Source of the DNA: Salaquimonas sp.
Lineage (GTDB): Bacteria; Pseudomonadota; Alphaproteobacteria; Rhizobiales; Rhizobiaceae
NCBI GenBank assembly: GCA_028289365.1
Contig: JANQQM010000118.1
Span: forward strand, 1-64,000
Direction of reading: 5' to 3'
Length of the DNA stretch: 64,000 bases
This document shows positions 25,135 to 34,589 of this stretch, piece after piece. A program made the position numbers and the translations under genes. The notes below the pieces were generated by a model. That model did not search any database. It saw only the letters and a program-made list of their open reading frames with translations, and was not told the origin of the DNA. Within the stretch, counting starts at the first letter, position 1. Each line of letters opens with the position of its first letter.

Positions 25135-26616
25135 ATGCTTGATCTCATTCCACTCACTCTAGGACAGGTCGGATTTACGGCGCTCGGCGTTTTTATGGGC
25201 ATCATCATAGGTGTAATGCCTGGGCTCGGGCCGCTTCTGGGGATGGTCCTACTTATACCGTTTGCGATGTATATGGAGCCGGTTGCAGGGCTCTCCCTGT
25301 TGATCGGGGTTTTTGTCGGCGGCACATTCGGCGGCGCGGTCACAGCGATTTTGCTGCGCATCCCGGGAACGCCGATTGCCGCGGCGACGCTGCTCGATGG
25401 CTATCCGATGGCCCAGCAGGGACGCGAACGTGACGCGCTCGGTTTCGCTGTTGCAGCCTCGGCGGTTGGCGGTTTCGTTGGCGGACTCTACCTTGTGCTG
25501 GGAGCGCCAATTCTGGCCAGTTTCGCGCTAAAATTCGCACCACCCGAGTATTTTGCTCTCGCCTTTGCAGGTATTGTCTGCATTGCAATCGTGTCGCGGG
25601 GCTCAACGATAAAGGGGCTCATCGTGGGCTGTCTCGGCTTGCTGATTGCTACGATTGGTATAGATCCGTTCGCCTTTTTCTATCGCTTTAACATGGAAAC
25701 ACAGTGGCTAATCGGCGGTATTGGTATCGTGCCGCTGGTCCTTGGCCTATTTGCGGTAAGCGAAATGCTGTATCAGATTAGCGCCGGCAACCTGGACAAG
25801 GGCGCTGGTGCCCGCAGCGTGATGCTGCCACCATCAATCGTTATCGACACCGTTAAGCGCTGGATTAACATCCTGCGATCCGGTTCAATAGGTACCTTCA
25901 TTGGAGCATTGCCCGGTGCCGGTTCGGTGATTGCCGCCTTTGTGTCCTATGCTGCAGCCAAAAGCTCGTCGAAAGAGCCTGAAAGCTTTGGTCAGGGAAA
26001 TCCCGACGGCGTCATCGCGACCGAGGCGGCCAACAATGCCTGTTGCGGCGGTACGTTGATCCCGTCTCTGGCGCTGGCATTACCGGGAGATCCTTGTACG
26101 GCGGTGCTTCTGGCCGCGATCCTTCTTTTGGGATTCATTCCCGGGCCACAACTTTTTACCGACTCTCCCGAGGTAATCACCGGCATTTTCTCGTCCTACA
26201 TGGCCGCAAATGTATTTCTGCTGATCTTTGGGCTCTTATTGGTACCCATATTTGTCTGGTTTGTTAATATTCGTAAGGTTTTCCTGATACCGGTGATCTT
26301 CGTTCTCTGCGTTGTCGGTTCATTTGGAGTGACCAACTCCCTGCAAGATCTGTGGTTCATCCCGATTTTCGCGATCCTTGCGCTACTCCTGATGAAATTC
26401 GATTATCCACTGGCGCCATTGACCATAGCGCCTGTGCTGGGACCTATCCTTGAAGAGAATTTTCGACGCTCACTGATCATGTCGGCAGACGATGTATCAA
26501 TATTTTTTACCCGTCCCATCTGCACCACGATTCTCGTGATCTCTGCCGTCGCACTGATCATGTCGCTATTGCCCGGAAACGCGCTGAAGCGTTTCTCCCA
26601 GAAAGGTACAAACTGA
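25135..26616 (+). CDS. TTT large membrane subunit (TctA family), system A
   Basis: This 493-residue protein has the full TctA pattern: the GVMPGLGPLLGMVLLIPFA segment near residue 28, RIPGTPIAAATLLDGYPMA near 78, and the second-half repeat GALPGAGSVIAAFVSYAAAK near 260. It has about 11 or 12 transmembrane helices. Its stop overlaps the sulfatase start (TGATG), which ties the enzyme directly to the transporter. The closest relative in the window is the system B TctA at 28589. Confidence 0.95.
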   Translation: MLDLIPLTLGQVGFTALGVFMGIIIGVMPGLGPLLGMVLLIPFAMYMEPVAGLSLLIGVFVGGTFGGAVTAILLRIPGTPIAAATLLDGYPMAQQGRERDALGFAVAASAVGGFVGGLYLVLGAPILASFALKFAPPEYFALAFAGIVCIAIVSRGSTIKGLIVGCLGLLIATIGIDPFAFFYRFNMETQWLIGGIGIVPLVLGLFAVSEMLYQISAGNLDKGAGARSVMLPPSIVIDTVKRWINILRSGSIGTFIGALPGAGSVIAAFVSYAAAKSSSKEPESFGQGNPDGVIATEAANNACCGGTLIPSLALALPGDPCTAVLLAAILLLGFIPGPQLFTDSPEVITGIFSSYMAANVFLLIFGLLLVPIFVWFVNIRKVFLIPVIFVLCVVGSFGVTNSLQDLWFIPIFAILALLLMKFDYPLAPLTIAPVLGPILEENFRRSLIMSADDVSIFFTRPICTTILVISAVALIMSLLPGNALKRFSQKGTN

Positions 26617-28166
26617 TGAAGGTCGTGTTCCTGTTGTTCGATTCGCTAAATCGAAAAGCCTTAAGCTGCTATGGCGGGCCGTTGAAAACACCGAATTTTG
26701 ACCGCCTGGCCGCAAGATCGGTTATTTTCGACAATCACTACACCGGCAGCCTTCCGTGCATGCCCGCTCGACGAGATCATCATACCGGACGTTACAATTT
26801 CTTCCACTCAGCCTGGGGGCCACTTGAGCCATTTGATAATTCCTATGCACGGCTCTTGCGAGAGAAGAGCGATACTTACTGTCACCTGGTCACTGACCAT
26901 TTCCACTATTTTGAGGATGGAGGTCTCTGCTATCACACCACCTTCAACACCTGGGTAAATATCCGCGGCCAGGAATATGATCCCTGGAAGCCGACTCTGA
27001 ATGCCGACATCGAGACACTGAAGCAAAAATACGATCCCCGCCACTATGACTTTTCAGGTGGTAAACGTGGCAACCACAAGCTTCAGCATGTTGTGAACCG
27101 CGAAGCGATGCAGGACGAAGCGGAGTTCCCACTCCCGCGCTGCTTTGATGCCGCATTCGAATTTCTTGATGCCGCGCGGGGAATAGATAACTGGATGTTA
27201 CAGCTCGAATGTTTTGATCCGCATGAGCCCTTCCACGTGCCTGAACGTTTCGAACGCGAGTTCGATACTGGCTATAATGGCCTAATCCTCGACTGGCCGC
27301 ACTATGCCCGGGTTGCTGAGACCGATGAGGAGATCGCACATATCCGTGCAAAATATGCTGGATTAGTGGCGATGTGCGATGACTATCTAGGGCGATTGCT
27401 AGACCGTTTCGACGAAGAGAACCTCTGGAGTGACACAGTTCTGATCGCCACAACCGACCATGGTTACCTATTGTCCGAACATGACTGGTGGGCCAAGACA
27501 AAGATGCCGCAGTACCAAGAGATTTCCCACATTCCTCTAATGATTGCTCACCCGGATATGGATCGTCACACAGGGATACGACGTTCAGCATTGACCTCCG
27601 CAATTGACATTCTGCCAACGCTCGCTGAATTGTTTGGAGTTGATTGTCCATGTGAGGCCAAAGGCCAAAGCCTACTACCTCTTCTGGAAGAGGATAAGAA
27701 AGGCCACGAAATTGTGTTGTCAGGAATATTCGGCGGGCCGCTCCTGATAACCGACGGGAAATATGCTTTCCATTATCGTCCCCAATGGCTCGACAGCACA
27801 AACCTCTACGAATATCGGCTGCTTCCTATGCATATGCGCGGTCCATTTTCTGTTCAGGAATTACGACACATGGAACTGGTCGAGCCATTCGACTTTACAA
27901 AGAATATTCCGGTTTTGCGGATCAAGGCACGCGACGACGCAAAGCGCGTACCATTTCATGATGGTGACGGTTTCGAGGATACAGACACGAGATTGTTCGA
28001 TTTGTCAGCTGATCCAAAAGAGGAACACCCGTTTCGTGATCCTGTCATTGAAGCAAGACTAATTGCAGGTGCGGTACAGACTATGAAGCACCACGATGCG
28101 CCGGCGGAAGTGTTTGAGAGATTCGAACTCTCCGTAGACGAAACAGTTGGCAAAATTGACGCGTGA
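26616..28166 (+). CDS. Cytoplasmic type I sulfatase (formylglycine type), system A
   Basis: This 516-residue alkaline-phosphatase-superfamily sulfatase has a complete formylglycine motif CMPAR at 48-52, inside GSLPCMPARRDHHTGR. Metal-site segments are LLFDSLNR near residue 8 and TTDHGYLLSEH near 285. It has no signal peptide, unlike most catabolic sulfatases, so it would cleave a sulfate ester inside the cell. Maturation of the cysteine needs a formylglycine-generating enzyme, and none is in this window. It overlaps TctA by one base and probably desulfates the imported compound. Phosphonate or phosphodiester hydrolase activity, known in related proteins with this motif, cannot be excluded. 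Confidence 0.9.
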   Translation: MKVVFLLFDSLNRKALSCYGGPLKTPNFDRLAARSVIFDNHYTGSLPCMPARRDHHTGRYNFFHSAWGPLEPFDNSYARLLREKSDTYCHLVTDHFHYFEDGGLCYHTTFNTWVNIRGQEYDPWKPTLNADIETLKQKYDPRHYDFSGGKRGNHKLQHVVNREAMQDEAEFPLPRCFDAAFEFLDAARGIDNWMLQLECFDPHEPFHVPERFEREFDTGYNGLILDWPHYARVAETDEEIAHIRAKYAGLVAMCDDYLGRLLDRFDEENLWSDTVLIATTDHGYLLSEHDWWAKTKMPQYQEISHIPLMIAHPDMDRHTGIRRSALTSAIDILPTLAELFGVDCPCEAKGQSLLPLLEEDKKGHEIVLSGIFGGPLLITDGKYAFHYRPQWLDSTNLYEYRLLPMHMRGPFSVQELRHMELVEPFDFTKNIPVLRIKARDDAKRVPFHDGDGFEDTDTRLFDLSADPKEEHPFRDPVIEARLIAGAVQTMKHHDAPAEVFERFELSVDETVGKIDA

Positions 28167-28588
28167 GGAGATGTAATGACTTTCTCACTGAAATCTAAAA
28201 GCTTGTCGTTAAACAATAGCGAAATTTAGAAGTTAGCAATTGTGGTCAAACGGTCGCAACCTGCCTTTTGCATTACCGCTAGATCAGTTTCTGTGAATGT
28301 CTGCTTTGGGCCAAAAGCTGCCGTAGGACTGGCACACTATGAATGTCTGAAATAGACCGGAAAGAAGACATTATTTCTGCCTGTAAATAACGACTGCAAA
28401 TGGCCCATTGCGGCCATAGAGAAATGGATTTTTGTTTCCCTGTGGAAACTTTTCCGCAGCAGATTGAACTTTCTGGCGTCAGAACTACCTCCCAGACTCA
28501 TGCTAGTGCCAATAGGACTCTGGAATTTGACAATAGGAACAATGCCCGATCTTGCGATTGCGGTAATGACCGCAAGCGTATGATATGG
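28167..28588. other. Intergenic region between convergent TTT operons
   Basis: About 420 bases separate the ends of system A and system B. It contains one dispersed-repeat copy at 28296-28324 and no supported gene. A complete terminator with a T-tract was not found. Confidence 0.5.
28296..28324 (+). repeat. Dispersed intergenic repeat, copy between TTT operons
   Basis: The core AATGTCTGCTTTGGGCC is followed by AAAAGCTGCCGT, nearly identical to the copies at 15155 and 42616. A second ATGTCTG lies about 45 bases downstream. Confidence 0.6.
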
Positions 28589-30100
28589 TCAGTGCTTATC
28601 CATTAGCGCTGTATTTGAGTGAGCTTTGCCGCGCAAGGCAAACCACACCGCACCAGCGATCAATATTATGTTGACGATGATCAAGATCGCCGAAATCGGC
28701 CTATCGAGAAAAATCCAGTAGCCGTTATCGGAGATCAGCAGCGACCGGCGGAGATTGTTCTCAAGCAACGGTCCCAGTATGATTCCAATAACAATTGGTG
28801 AAAGGGGGTAATTTGCTGCCCTGAAAAGGATTCCCACAATACCGAAGCCAAGCATGACGAACAGATCAAAAACGGATGCCTGCAGGGCGTATGTCCCGAT
28901 ACAGCAAAGCAGTAGCACTATAGGTATCAGGTAAGCCTTGGGAATTCTGAGAACATATACGAATAACGGCGTCGCCAAAATTCCGGCGATCAGCAGAAAA
29001 ATATTGGAGGCTAGATAAACCAGGAATATACCGCCCACAATTTCCGGCTGCTGTTCGAATAATGTCGGTCCCGGAAAAAACCCAAGAATCAACAATGCGC
29101 CTATCAGCACGGCTGATGACGCATCGCCGGGTATTCCCAAAGCAAGCGACGGCACCAGCGTGCCGCCAACGGTTGAATTGTTGGCGCTTTCCGTAGCGAC
29201 GACACCACCCTCAGCGCCTTCACCATATTTCTCATCCGGTCCGGCTGATGCCTTTGCGACAGCATAGGATGTGAAAGAGCTGATCACCCCGCCGGCACCG
29301 GGAAGCGTGCCAAAAAACGCGCCTATAGTAGAAGAACGTAGCAGGTTCTTCCAATGTTTGAGCGTGAGGAATATTGAGCCAAAACCGGGTCGCGCTATCT
29401 CGATCTCAGGCTTCTTGATCAGATCGTCACTCATTGTCTGATAAGCCATTTCCGAGATCGCAAACAGGCCGACCACTACCGCCACGATGTGAAATCCATT
29501 CAGCATGTGGTGGCTGTCGAACGTGAAGCGATAGCCAGTCGAGAACTCATCGGTACCGATCGTTGCAATCAGCAGTCCGAAACATCCGGCAATCAGGCCC
29601 TTCAACAGGGATTCTTTCGAGATTACGGCGATTGCAATCAGACCGGTTACTGCCAATGCCGCATATTCCGGTGGAGCAAAGTTGCTTGCAAACTGGGCCA
29701 ATGCCGGCGCGAGCAGAATAAGGACAACGCCTCCGAACAATCCTCCGATTGCGGACGCAGAAATTGCAATGCCGATTGCATCGGAAGCACGGCCCTTCTT
29801 TGCCATCGGATATCCGTCAAATAGGGTCGCGGCAGCAAGCGGGGTTCCCGGAATGGGCAATAGGATTGCCGATATAGACCCGCCGCAGGAACCTCCGACA
29901 AATATTGCTATCAGAAAGCCCATAGCGGCAACGGGCGGCAATCCTATTGCGACCGGGAGTAGAAGAATGATGCCCATCAGAGGGCCAAGCCCTGGCAGCG
30001 CGCCGACGACCAGGCCGAATAATACACCCAGCAGCGTCAATCCGATTGCCATCGGTGTCATGAAGAGGCCATAGCCCGAGAGAATGGAATCGATCAGCAT
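28589..30100 (-). CDS. TTT large membrane subunit (TctA family), system B
   Basis: This 503-residue TctA protein has GALPGLGPLMGIILLLPVA near residue 33, LPIPGTPLAAATLFDGYPMA near 84 and the second-half GTLPGAGGVISSFTSYAVAK near 263. It is the last gene of the minus-strand operon sulfatase-TctC-TctB-TctA, starting 7 bases after TctB. Gene order therefore differs from system A, where the sulfatase comes last, although the parts are paralogous. Confidence 0.95.
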   Translation of the reverse strand: MLIDSILSGYGLFMTPMAIGLTLLGVLFGLVVGALPGLGPLMGIILLLPVAIGLPPVAAMGFLIAIFVGGSCGGSISAILLPIPGTPLAAATLFDGYPMAKKGRASDAIGIAISASAIGGLFGGVVLILLAPALAQFASNFAPPEYAALAVTGLIAIAVISKESLLKGLIAGCFGLLIATIGTDEFSTGYRFTFDSHHMLNGFHIVAVVVGLFAISEMAYQTMSDDLIKKPEIEIARPGFGSIFLTLKHWKNLLRSSTIGAFFGTLPGAGGVISSFTSYAVAKASAGPDEKYGEGAEGGVVATESANNSTVGGTLVPSLALGIPGDASSAVLIGALLILGFFPGPTLFEQQPEIVGGIFLVYLASNIFLLIAGILATPLFVYVLRIPKAYLIPIVLLLCCIGTYALQASVFDLFVMLGFGIVGILFRAANYPLSPIVIGIILGPLLENNLRRSLLISDNGYWIFLDRPISAILIIVNIILIAGAVWFALRGKAHSNTALMDKH

Positions 30101-30107
30101 CGGGTCT

Positions 30108-30605
30108 TTACCAAGGAATGTTCAGGCTAAAGATACCACCCGGCAGCACGACCTTCAGGTAGACTTCGAAGGCATAGGCAAGCACGAACGAAATGACCAG
30201 GGCGGCACCGACTGTGGTCAACGAAAACCGCATGCCGCAAAGAACCATGACTGAAACAATCATGGGAGTGGTCGTCAGGTGATATCCAAGGATGCCAAGA
30301 AGGGTGAGATATACGGCGAATATTGATAAGAGAATTGCCGGTCTCCGCAGATCAGCAATATTGACGACCAATTCATCTGAATCATTTTCGGTTGACCGGA
30401 ACTGCGAGAGAACAAATTGCAACGCGATCAACACGCCAATTAGAATTGCAATTAGTCTCGGATATGCTGCTGCATTGTCATAGGGACCGCCACTGGCGAT
30501 TCCTTGTTCTGTCATTGATGTGAAGATTTGTTGGAAAACGACCGCGATGACCACGGAAAGGAACAAAATAACCAACCAGTTGAGGTATTTCTTTCGGATC
30601 GTCAC
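30108..30605 (-). CDS. TTT small membrane subunit (TctB-like), system B
   Basis: This 165-residue TctB-type protein has about four transmembrane helices. The loop after helix 1 reads YDNAAAYPRLIAILIGV, parallel to system A. The GTG start at 30605 has GGGG upstream. It lies between TctC (24 bases away) and TctA (7 bases away) in one operon. Confidence 0.88.
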   Translation of the reverse strand: MTIRKKYLNWLVILFLSVVIAVVFQQIFTSMTEQGIASGGPYDNAAAYPRLIAILIGVLIALQFVLSQFRSTENDSDELVVNIADLRRPAILLSIFAVYLTLLGILGYHLTTTPMIVSVMVLCGMRFSLTTVGAALVISFVLAYAFEVYLKVVLPGGIFSLNIPW

Positions 30606-30629
30606 GATCGTTTTCCCCGGGTTGCGAGA

Positions 30630-31622
30630 TTAATTGAGCTTCTTGAGCTCTTCTTCTTCCCATTTCAGCGCATTGCCCATTGCGCCAAGTTGACCTGAAA
30701 CCGGACCAACAACGTCATCATATTGGGTGTGGTCCCACTCCAGGGGAACAAAGCCTACGCGAGTTATTGCTTCTTTAACATCGTCTCGGCTCATGGCCTT
30801 CTTCATGGCTTCGCGAAGAACGTCGGCGACTTCATCTGGCGTGTCTTTGTGAACCAGCCACCAGGTCCACCCCATGGGTGCCAGTCCGGACAATCCGGTA
30901 TCGATGCCGAGATCGGTAATATTCGGTGCGCCATCATAGGATTTCTTCGCACCATCCAATTCCGACAATACCAGCAGAATGTCAAATCCCTCCTTGTCCT
31001 GCAGATATGCGCCGACATTGATGAAAGAGAAATCAAGCACGCCTGCCTTCAAATCTTTTCTTGCATCGCCATCCGTCTTGTAGGGAATGTTCTGAGCGAC
31101 AACGCCGTATGTCTGGAGCACTTTGGCAATCACCATATGAGGCAGATTGTTTCGCGAACCTGAAGAATAACGCAGCTTGCCAGGATTGGCCTTGCCGTAT
31201 TCCATGAGATCCTCAAATGTCTTGAATCGCGGGTCGCCTTTTTTTACGCCGATCGAAAATGCATTCGAGACTGCGGAATGCAGCGGCTTGAAATCCTTGT
31301 AGGTCCAATCCGCATTTCCAAGTACGGGTTGCAGGACCAGTGGCGCGACATATCCGTCAAAGATCGTGTAGCCGTCTGCCGGTCGGTTCATCGCCGTTTT
31401 GAACGCCTTTGTACCAGCCGCTCCAGGTGTCGACACGACAGGTAGCGAGACGCCCAATTCTTCGCCCATGGCTTTGGCAATTATCTGGCTGACCGACATT
31501 GCAACGCCGGCACTCCAGGGAAATATGTTTTCCACGGTCCTCTCAGGAAACTCCGCGAGTGCTGCCGAAGATGATATTACCACCGCGGCAATCGAAGCTG
31601 CGATTAGTTTCTTGATCCTCAT
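30630..31622 (-). CDS. Divergent TTT substrate-binding protein (TctC-like), system B
   Basis: This 330-residue exported protein starts at the ATG at 31622 behind AGGAGG. The signal peptide covers residues 1-24 (ending AALA). Like system A it has FPWSAGVAMSVSQ in place of the Bug GGxxD loop, and long stretches match system A (for example DGYVAPL and TPDEV). It is encoded directly downstream of the sulfatase with a 28-base gap. Ligand unknown; the shared loss of the carboxylate loop in both sulfatase-linked proteins suggests a common, unusual ligand class. Confidence 0.88.
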   Translation of the reverse strand: MRIKKLIAASIAAVVISSSAALAEFPERTVENIFPWSAGVAMSVSQIIAKAMGEELGVSLPVVSTPGAAGTKAFKTAMNRPADGYTIFDGYVAPLVLQPVLGNADWTYKDFKPLHSAVSNAFSIGVKKGDPRFKTFEDLMEYGKANPGKLRYSSGSRNNLPHMVIAKVLQTYGVVAQNIPYKTDGDARKDLKAGVLDFSFINVGAYLQDKEGFDILLVLSELDGAKKSYDGAPNITDLGIDTGLSGLAPMGWTWWLVHKDTPDEVADVLREAMKKAMSRDDVKEAITRVGFVPLEWDHTQYDDVVGPVSGQLGAMGNALKWEEEELKKLN

Positions 31623-31650
31623 TTTGAACTCCTCCTTCACCTTTATGATT

Positions 31651-33243
31651 TTAATTCGCCACTGCAGTTGCAAGACCTGCCAATGACTGTCTTTCCAGCC
31701 CGTAATGAGCGTAGATTTCAATCGGAGCATCATGGCGCTCCAACTCACTGATGATCATTGCGATCATCCGCTTTGTTGTTTCGGGATCGTCGATCGGATT
31801 CATCTGGCCGGGGTCAGATTCCAGATCATAGAGGCCGGTGCTTCCATTCCAGTTTTGTACGCAATGGACCCCTGTCTCGGCTATTTTTCCTGACATTCGC
31901 ATACGCATGACAGGCGCGCCCTTGGTAAAGTCGAAGGGTTTGCTCAGTTCGGCAGATTGCAGTTCTTCAATCGAGAATTGATATTCAAGATGTGACGGCA
32001 TGACAGTGTAGAGCGGTAGTGCATCGCTCGCCAGATTCTCAGGAAAACGGAAATAGGTATAACGGCCGTCAGTTACGCAGATCGGCCCAGCAAACATGCC
32101 CAAAATTGCACATTGCCGTTCTCCTGATTTGCCGCGAAGCAGGTTACCCAACGAGTATGATGTTGTTTCTGACGGCTTGTTGACGCCATGAAACTCCAGG
32201 ATTGTCGGCATCAGATCGGTCGTTTGAGTAAGCGACTTGACCCGCTTGCCATTCATTGCAGTGGCTTCAGGATGGGCAATCATCAACGGGATGTGGGATA
32301 TCTCTTCGTAATAGGGCATTTTGTTTTTGCCCCACCACTCATGCTCTCCCAATAGAAAGCCGTGATCCGTGGACAGAATTAATGCAGTGTTCTCCCATGC
32401 GTCGTTTTCGTCCATCCAATCCAGCAATCTGCCAAAATACTCGTCACACATGGCAACAAGTGCCGCGTAATTTCCACGAATTTCGGCGATCTCCTGTGCG
32501 GAATTTGTGACATTTTCATAGATTGGCCAATCCAATATCTTGCCGTTATAGCCTGAATTGTAAGCCTGCCTGAATCGCTCTGGCGCGGTAAACGGTTCAT
32601 GCGGATCAAAGCACTCGATTTGCAGATACCAATCGTCTGCATCCCCGTTCAATCCAAGAAAATTGAATGCCCGATTGAAGCATTTTGCCGTCGGGTAATC
32701 GTCTTCCTCCAGCATGAATTCAGTGTTGATTGCATGCCGCGAGCGCCGCCAGACGTCGCGCTCTGTTGTGCTTCTTGTAGCCGATTTGCCAGCATCAAGA
32801 CCGTCGGTCGGATAGTGATGACCATCAAATCTCTCGCGAATTCTGTCCACCGGCGGCCGGACCATGACCTCAATGGGATCGTATTCTTGACCGCGTATGA
32901 AGTCCCAACTGTCAAACGCTGAAACATAACCGGTCCCGCCATTTTCAAAATAATGAAGATGGTCCGAAACGATATGTGTATAGATGCCGTTTTCACTTAA
33001 TAATTTGGCGTAGGAATTATCAAATGGCTCAAGCGGTCCCCAGGGCCTATGCATGAAATTCAAGCGACCGGTATGCATGTCGCGCCGGGCGGGCATACAG
33101 GGCAGGCTGCCAACATAGTGGGTATCAAACGTAACGGATCGTTGAGCAAACCGGTCAAAATTTGGCGTGGCAATCGCCTGGCCACCATAAGCGCCCAGTG
33201 CAAGCCGGTTCAATGAATCGAACAAAACAAAAATGGTCCGCAT
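31651..33243 (-). CDS. Cytoplasmic type I sulfatase (formylglycine type), system B
   Basis: This 530-residue sulfatase is paralogous to the one at 26616 over its whole length. The formylglycine motif CMPAR is at 49-53, the N-terminal metal segment is VLFDSLNR near residue 9, and the second metal segment is STDHGFLLGEH in the middle. There is no signal peptide. The ATG at 33243 follows GGGAGG. It is the first gene of the minus-strand operon and diverges from the LysR gene at 33356. It probably acts on a compound imported by the TctCBA encoded downstream. Confidence 0.9.
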   Translation of the reverse strand: MRTIFVLFDSLNRLALGAYGGQAIATPNFDRFAQRSVTFDTHYVGSLPCMPARRDMHTGRLNFMHRPWGPLEPFDNSYAKLLSENGIYTHIVSDHLHYFENGGTGYVSAFDSWDFIRGQEYDPIEVMVRPPVDRIRERFDGHHYPTDGLDAGKSATRSTTERDVWRRSRHAINTEFMLEEDDYPTAKCFNRAFNFLGLNGDADDWYLQIECFDPHEPFTAPERFRQAYNSGYNGKILDWPIYENVTNSAQEIAEIRGNYAALVAMCDEYFGRLLDWMDENDAWENTALILSTDHGFLLGEHEWWGKNKMPYYEEISHIPLMIAHPEATAMNGKRVKSLTQTTDLMPTILEFHGVNKPSETTSYSLGNLLRGKSGERQCAILGMFAGPICVTDGRYTYFRFPENLASDALPLYTVMPSHLEYQFSIEELQSAELSKPFDFTKGAPVMRMRMSGKIAETGVHCVQNWNGSTGLYDLESDPGQMNPIDDPETTKRMIAMIISELERHDAPIEIYAHYGLERQSLAGLATAVAN

Positions 33244-33355
33244 CAACAATTCCTCCCAGTCACGCCAGCGGCGCCGACGCGTTATGTTTACGGATCACCT
33301 TCAATTCTGTAAAATCGATTTTATATTGCTTTACGATAGAAAAAAGGAATGTCAT

Positions 33356-34255
33356 ATGGATAAAAATCTCAGGGCATTTCTTGCAATCTCCGAGCATCGA
33401 AACCTCACAACCGCTGCTGACCAGATTGGCTTGACGCAACCCTCTTTGACAAAACGTCTTGGCAATCTGGAAAACGAATTAGGTTGTCGGTTGTTTGAGC
33501 GGCATCGTAGAGGAATGACGCTTACTGCTGCAGGAAACAGCTTCTTCCTAAGAGCCCAACGTATTGAACAGGAAATGCTGCAAGCCAAAGAGGAATTGCG
33601 GAGCCTAGAGAATGCAGGACTGGATGTGTTGCGGGTCGGCGCTGGCCCGCTGTTTCATCAGCGTTATGTAGCGCCGGTTTTCTCAAATCTGCTCCTGGAA
33701 TTTCCATCGCTTCGCCTAGATCTTTCAATTGATCCTAATGAAGTTAGCCTTCCCCTGTTGATCAAAGGAGAGCTGGATATTGTACTGGGTGTCATTCAGC
33801 CGACCGGCCCGGAAGGCGCGCTTCAATCCATGCCAATGACCGTATTAGAACACGGCGTTATCGTTGCTCCAGGAACAGCCTTGAGCGCCAAGCGGGATCT
33901 ATATCCTGAAGATCTGCGGGAAGTTCGCTGGGTTTTGTACGGGGATGATGAAGATACGGGCGTGTGGCTCAACACTTACTATCAGAGAAATGGTTTGGGA
34001 ATGCCACGCATAGCGGTGCGCACCGCCTCCTTCGCTGCAGGCCTTGGTCTGGTCAGAAGCACCGGCTTTGTCATGATGGCGCCAATTCAGCTCTCTTCCG
34101 TGATCGAGGAAGCGGGACTGAAAGTGCTTGCTTCGAAACCAGCCATCACAAGCCTGACATCAGGAGCATATGTCAGACCAAGTTCCGTAGGGTTCCCGGC
34201 CGTAAAACGTTTCCTGGAACTATTGAAGCAAGAATTTTCTAGTACAGGTGAATAG
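33356..34255 (+). CDS. LysR-family regulator of the minus-strand TTT-sulfatase operon
   Basis: This 299-residue LysR regulator has its winged helix at about 1-60 (NLTTAADQIGLTQPSLTKRLGNLE) and its effector domain at about 90-290. I start at the ATG at 33356 with AAAGGA upstream; longer frames into the sulfatase promoter region are not supported. It is transcribed away from the sulfatase over 112 bases and is the likely activator of that operon, mirroring the LysR-TctC arrangement of system A. Confidence 0.9.
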   Translation: MDKNLRAFLAISEHRNLTTAADQIGLTQPSLTKRLGNLENELGCRLFERHRRGMTLTAAGNSFFLRAQRIEQEMLQAKEELRSLENAGLDVLRVGAGPLFHQRYVAPVFSNLLLEFPSLRLDLSIDPNEVSLPLLIKGELDIVLGVIQPTGPEGALQSMPMTVLEHGVIVAPGTALSAKRDLYPEDLREVRWVLYGDDEDTGVWLNTYYQRNGLGMPRIAVRTASFAAGLGLVRSTGFVMMAPIQLSSVIEEAGLKVLASKPAITSLTSGAYVRPSSVGFPAVKRFLELLKQEFSSTGE

Positions 34256-34589
34256 AATTTTACTAGCTGCCCATGACATTTTAGCCAAGGATGTACCTTG
34301 GGAATAACCTGAACGCTCTCAATACATCTTCAAAGGCCGCAATTTGACGACTGGTGGTCGGTTGGGTTTGACCAAGAACTCGTGCAGCAGCCGAAAGCGA
34401 CCCCTCATCGGCAACAGAAAGAAATGTTCTTGCGTGGTCCCAATCAAAAGACATTTGAAGTTAAGATGTAAATTTCCGTATACTAAGTCAACGTTTTATC
34501 ACAATTTATCATCTATTTTTGCATATGCTATTTGCGTGGCACGAATTTCCGATCGACTGTTCAGCAAAATTTGGAAGGACGAGCCAAGT
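34256..34589. other. Intergenic region without a gene
   Basis: About 330 bases between two plus-strand genes. I see no supported coding sequence, repeat copy or terminator. The stretch just before 34590 is AT-rich and probably carries the promoter of the following gene. Confidence 0.4.

Noticed and set aside
26944-27801. A 285-codon minus-strand open frame opposite the sulfatase
   Set aside because: It is antisense to a clear sulfatase with intact catalytic motifs and shows the skewed Arg/Ser/Gly composition of a shadow frame.
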